Source: Pictodentalium vernedei (Eukaryota; Mollusca; Scaphopoda; Dentaliida; Dentaliidae). Taken from it: 64,000 bases of DNA. Every line of letters starts with the position of its first letter. Position 1 is the first letter of the stretch. The position numbers were made by a program, and so were the translations under genes. The notes under the pieces were generated by a model. It worked only from the letters and a program-made list of their open reading frames with translations. It searched no databases and was not told the origin of the DNA. Where the stretch lies: NCBI GenBank assembly GCA_031216915.1, contig CM062290.1, positions 169,279,453 to 169,343,452 on the forward strand, written 5' to 3'. This document shows positions 60,731 to 64,000 of this stretch, piece by piece.

Positions 60731-61059
60731 ACCTGTTGAAAATCGGACTGCATTTCCATGGCGGAGAGGAATCACAATTCGGGCCCTGTTTAGCTTTGAA
60801 AATCGATTCCATTCCAAATCGTCCCAGGAATTAGATTCGAGTCGCAGGGTTTCAAGCAACTTTTTGTGAAAAATAAGGGACACATTGGATAAAAAAATAC
60901 GGATAAAACTTAAAAATTAAAGGAATCAAAATAGGAAATGTACTCACTTTTACCAAACAAGAAGATCAGCTCAATGGCCATCAACAATCTTTTGCAGCAA
61001 TTGAATTGCAGAATTGGATAATTCTTAGACTAGATTTGAAACAAAATATTTCATTATTA

Positions 61060-61692
61060 TCTAATATATAAATGCGAATGTCTGTATCTATATATCTCTC
61101 TCTATCTCTCTATCTATCTTTGTTCCGGGTGAACTCCTCCGTTTCTCGACCGATCGATTTCAAATTTTGTACACGGGGATAATTCGTCCCTGCGAGTAAC
61201 ATGGGATGGGTGCTGTGCCCGTGCCGGGTGGCCTTGACCTTGGAATCGATGACCTTGACCTTTTATTTCGAAAACGGCTGGGTCGATCGGGCTAAAATTT
61301 CATATGTGAGAGTATATTGACCCATCGATCATTTTGACTTTATCGGGGTGCCCGTGCGGGGTGACCTTGACCTTGAAATTGGTGACCTTCACATTTTATT
61401 TCGAAAACGGCTGGGCCGATCGGGCTAAAATTTCATAGATCATTTTGACTTTATCGGGGTGATCTTGACCTTGAAATTGGAGACCTTGACCTTTAATTGC
61501 GAAAACGGTTGGGCCGATCGGGCTAAAATTTCATATGTGCGGGTATATTGACCCATCGATCATTTTGACTTTATCGGGTTGCGGGGTGACTTTGACCTTG
61601 AAATTGGTGACCTTGACATTCTATCGATGATATCTGAGGGTATATTGATATAACCATCTTCTCCCGTGCAACGCCGGGTATTCACCCGCTAG
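61060..61692 (+). mobile_element. Non-autonomous Helitron
   Basis: Starts TCTAATATATAAATGCG after an A and ends in a short hairpin (CGGGT-ATTC-ACCCG) followed by CTAG, with T next. This matches the Helitron rule of 5' TC, 3' hairpin plus CTRR, inserted between A and T. The interior holds three to four copies of a ~100-bp core with CGAAAACGGCTGGGCCGATC and GGGCTAAAATTTCAT, and runs of GACCTTGACCTTG. No Rep/helicase is present. It lies in the calmodulin-like intron. Confidence 0.82.
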
Positions 61693-62102
61693 TATATATA
61701 TAAGCAATAAGACTAAAAAAAATATAAGTTTTACAGATTCCAAAATTTTCGAATGGGCGAGATGTTCTCAAAATCCTTCCGAATATCATTTCATCTTGGA
61801 CTCTTCTTCTATCATCAGGTCTCTTGTACAGGACACCTGATGATAGAAGGCGAGTTCAAAGAGGTTCCACTTCCGAAACTACTTGGACTAAATTTCTGGA
61901 ATACTCGGACTATTTATTGATTTGCCATTGCCATTGAATAAAGTGGACACCAGCAATATTTATGTTTGTAACTAGCTGCAATATCTCCAACTTGAAGGTC
62001 GGTGGAATTCATTTCGAGGTTTAATTCTATTCGAAATCCTCTTTCTGATTCCATTCTAGATCTGATTCTAACCATAATTTGCGATTCACTGGACCCTAAT
62101 CC

Positions 62103-62540
62103 AGGTCTGGCATTCTTTAGGAGTGCAGGAGTGCTGCACGCCTACTGTACACCTAGAAAAAATTGAGGAGGGCAATTTTTTGCACCCCTTGATCTTCTGG
62201 AATGTCAGACCTGTTTGGACTGCCTTTAAAATCTATTACCGTTTCGTCCCCTGAGTTCAGGAGACGATTTGTCAATGTTGCATTGATTCGCATTAATTCA
62301 TGACCCATTCTGTGTTGCTTTTCGATAGATTTTGAGTGTAGAAGACAGTTACATAAGAACTGAATGCAACATTTTTGAATAATGAGAAGTGTGTGCTAAT
62401 TTTTCCACCATGTTGCTGAATGTAATACAATTTTTCAGTCACAATATTAATACCTTGAAGTGAATATAACCAAAATAGCATACAAGTTTTTTACAACTGA
62501 TTTGCAGTCCTTGATTTTCTAGATTTCCAGGCCTGCAAAT
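62103..62540. mobile_element. hAT-like MITE, second copy
   Basis: Same element as 33664-34205 (GGCATTCTTTAGGAGTGCAG through TCTAGATTTCCAGGCCTGCA), with the internal palindrome collapsed to CCCCTGAGTTCAGGAG. It ends about 125 bp before the calmodulin-like 243-nt exon. Confidence 0.7.
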
Positions 62541-62664
62541 CGCAACCTTTATGGAGTTTAACGTTGAAAAGAACAATGAGGCTCGTGAAGACAAACAACA
62601 ACTCGAACATAATTTACTGACCAAACTCTTTAACTTTATTTTCTTCATTTTTTCGTTCTTTTAG

Positions 62665-62907
62665 GTGACGGTACAATTGATTACAACGAATTTGTCTCAA
62701 TTATGGCCAGGAAATTTACAGAAGATCTGAGCGAGGAGAAGATTCGCGATGCTTTCAAAGTTTTCGACAAAGAAGAAAATGGATACATTAGTGCAGCTCA
62801 GTTACGTCATGTGATGACGAACCTTGGCGAAAAACTCTCGCATGAGGAAGCTGAGGAAATGATCACGGAAGCGGACATTGACGGAGACGGGAAAATATAT
62901 TATGAAG
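62665..62907 (+). CDS. Calmodulin-like gene, 243-nt exon (end of EF-2, EF-3, most of EF-4)
   Basis: Starts after TTCGTTCTTTTAG and completes the EF-2 loop ([12 protein letters not shown] across the junction, all ligands present). A central helix follows (FVSIMARK), then EF-3 loop [12 protein letters not shown], the conserved stretch [11 protein letters not shown] and EF-4 [11 protein letters not shown], cut before its last Glu. The length equals the sum of animal calmodulin exons 4 and 5 (107+136), so an intron found in vertebrate genes is absent. EF-3 has Gln where the bidentate Glu of loop position 12 should be, and Glu at position 3, so Ca2+ binding at that site may be weak. The donor GTCTGT is poor, and a TTAA MITE begins 14 nt after the exon. 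If unspliced, the frame reads Gly-Leu-Tyr-Val-Cys and stops at the TAA of that TTAA. The final exon (about 29 coding nt in relatives) was not found before 64000. Confidence 0.92.
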
Positions 62908-62920
62908 GTCTGTATGTGTG

Positions 62921-63171
62921 TTAACCCTTTACCTAACATGAAAAGCAGACGACACTTACAAAAAAAAATTTTGAATAACTAATTTTTTTCATTTTTTGTC
63001 TCAAAAACATAGGTTATGACCCCTCGTTGGAACGAGCTCGACGAGCTCGTTCCAACGAGGGGTCATAACCTATGTTTTTGAGACAAAAAATGAAAATATT
63101 TTGAACTTTAATTGGCGATTTTTGAGAATAGCGCTGGCCGGTTTTGGCCGTTACGTTGGGTAAAGGGTTAA
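62921..63171. mobile_element. Palindromic TTAA MITE, family A, next to calmodulin-like donor site
   Basis: TTAA at 62921-62924 and 63168-63171. A perfect palindrome of two 55-nt arms (62986-63040, 63042-63096) has one base between them. It starts 14 nt after the 243-nt exon, and its left TTAA supplies an in-frame TAA if the donor is not used. Confidence 0.92.
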
Positions 63172-64000
63172 GTACCAGAAGAACAGGCCCCACAGCATTC
63201 ATATTACTGATTTCTATACAACTGGAATGCTGGAAGGTCAACGAAAAACGTTGCAAATTCACTGTACCTCTCCTATCGCTCAAAATCTCGCCGTGTCAAA
63301 CAATGCGTAACTCCTCCAATTGGTGACGTTAGATGACGTGAAGGCCGTTACGCTGTGGTCTAGCACTAAAACCAGTGACGTGGTATGAACTTCCAATATC
63401 ATCACTTGTTTTTGTATGTGCCATTAATATCCAACTTGCATTGTCAAGCAAAATGTGTACATCATCAACATGCTCCTTGTTCGCAAACACCAATCTTCAT
63501 TCTTTTAAACGCAAGTGGCGATTGCAGGGCGACGGGAAATTTAGTCTTGTCGAGAAAACGTTTTTTTCTGAGTATTTTCCATTTATGGGGACAAATGAGT
63601 CCCCCTCCCACCCACACCGACTTTTAAGATGGCGGAAGCTTGAAAACTTTCCTTTTTGTGGTCAATGAACTTTCTTACCATCCAGCTGAAATGCGATGGA
63701 AACAGGCAGAATACATGTCCATCTGTTATTTCACCTGAATGTGAGCCTTTCCGCCAAAAATGTTTTTTCCCGCCGATCATACACATTACTTCATATACTG
63801 TGTGTGGCTGAAGACATGTATGATCGCGCGTGTGTGTGTGTGTGTGGAGGAGGCATGCAAATGAAGTAGTCATCACGAGACTACGATTCATATCGAAGGA
63901 ACAAATAGGGTACCATGAGGTCTTCAACTGAAAAAGAGACGACCGCTTCAATGGATGTTGCTTTGGGGTGAGAGATGAGAGGATACTTGAACTGCTTGAA
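63172..64000. other. Sequence after the last exon found
   Basis: Searched for the short final calmodulin-like exon (AG then a frame reading Phe-Val and Met-Met before stop); none seen. A (TG)n tract lies at 63829-63846. Open frames 63375-63668 and 63583-63951 are unconvincing. Confidence 0.45.

Overview
The window looks like repeat-rich nuclear DNA from an invertebrate animal, most likely marine. The evidence is AT-rich sequence with introns, Tc1-like transposons, a LINE remnant, tRNA- and 5S-headed SINEs, a non-autonomous Helitron, palindromic TTAA-flanked MITEs, and tandem-core elements with ACGG microsatellites like those known from bivalves and other marine invertebrates. I cannot name the species. 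There are no bacterial operons, no CRISPR array and no intact rRNA gene. Most long open frames are low-complexity or lie inside repeats. All comparisons here were made by eye, without a search tool.

The one host gene I can support is a calmodulin-like EF-hand gene on the + strand, spread over the last 17 kb. Its exons are 47457-47487 (31 nt), 55938-56081 (144 nt) and 62665-62907 (243 nt). Lengths and phases match the animal calmodulin exons of 31, 144 and 107+136 nt, with the last two fused. The ATG exon and the final exon were not found; the last probably lies past 64000. The introns (8.45 and 6.58 kb) are packed with mobile elements. About 100 bp upstream of the 31-nt exon lies one of two related copies of a CpG-rich promoter-like module (45050-45275 and 47161-47375), preceded by a degenerate tandem series of the same motif (44545-45000).

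Layout. 1-8940: old repeats, an 11-unit 43-bp minisatellite, SINE pieces and two copies of a palindrome-centred 0.6-kb element. 8941-10100: 3' end of a LINE, minus strand. 10250-13710: minisatellites and MITEs. 13785-15360: Tc1-like copy 1. 15575-17231: 5S-headed SINE with a MITE in its tail, then further MITEs. 17388-22550: tandem arrays of a second tRNA-headed repeat, interrupted by Tc1-like copy 3 and a MITE. 24189-28605: several MITEs and a SINE. 28798-30135: Tc1-like copy 4. 30240-31290 and 35678-38728: tandem-core elements, the second split by a 1.83-kb TG...CA insertion. 38730-44330: largely unassigned. 44330-47490: tandem modules, promoter-like modules and the first recognised exon. 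47990-55330: tandem-core arrays. 55565-63171: the remaining exons among Tc1-like copy 2, a Helitron, a hAT-like MITE and TTAA MITEs.

The transposases are all broken. No multi-gene system is visible. The most informative features are the calmodulin-like gene, the SINE head swap, the nested insertions that can be resolved to the base, and the very recent palindromic MITEs.
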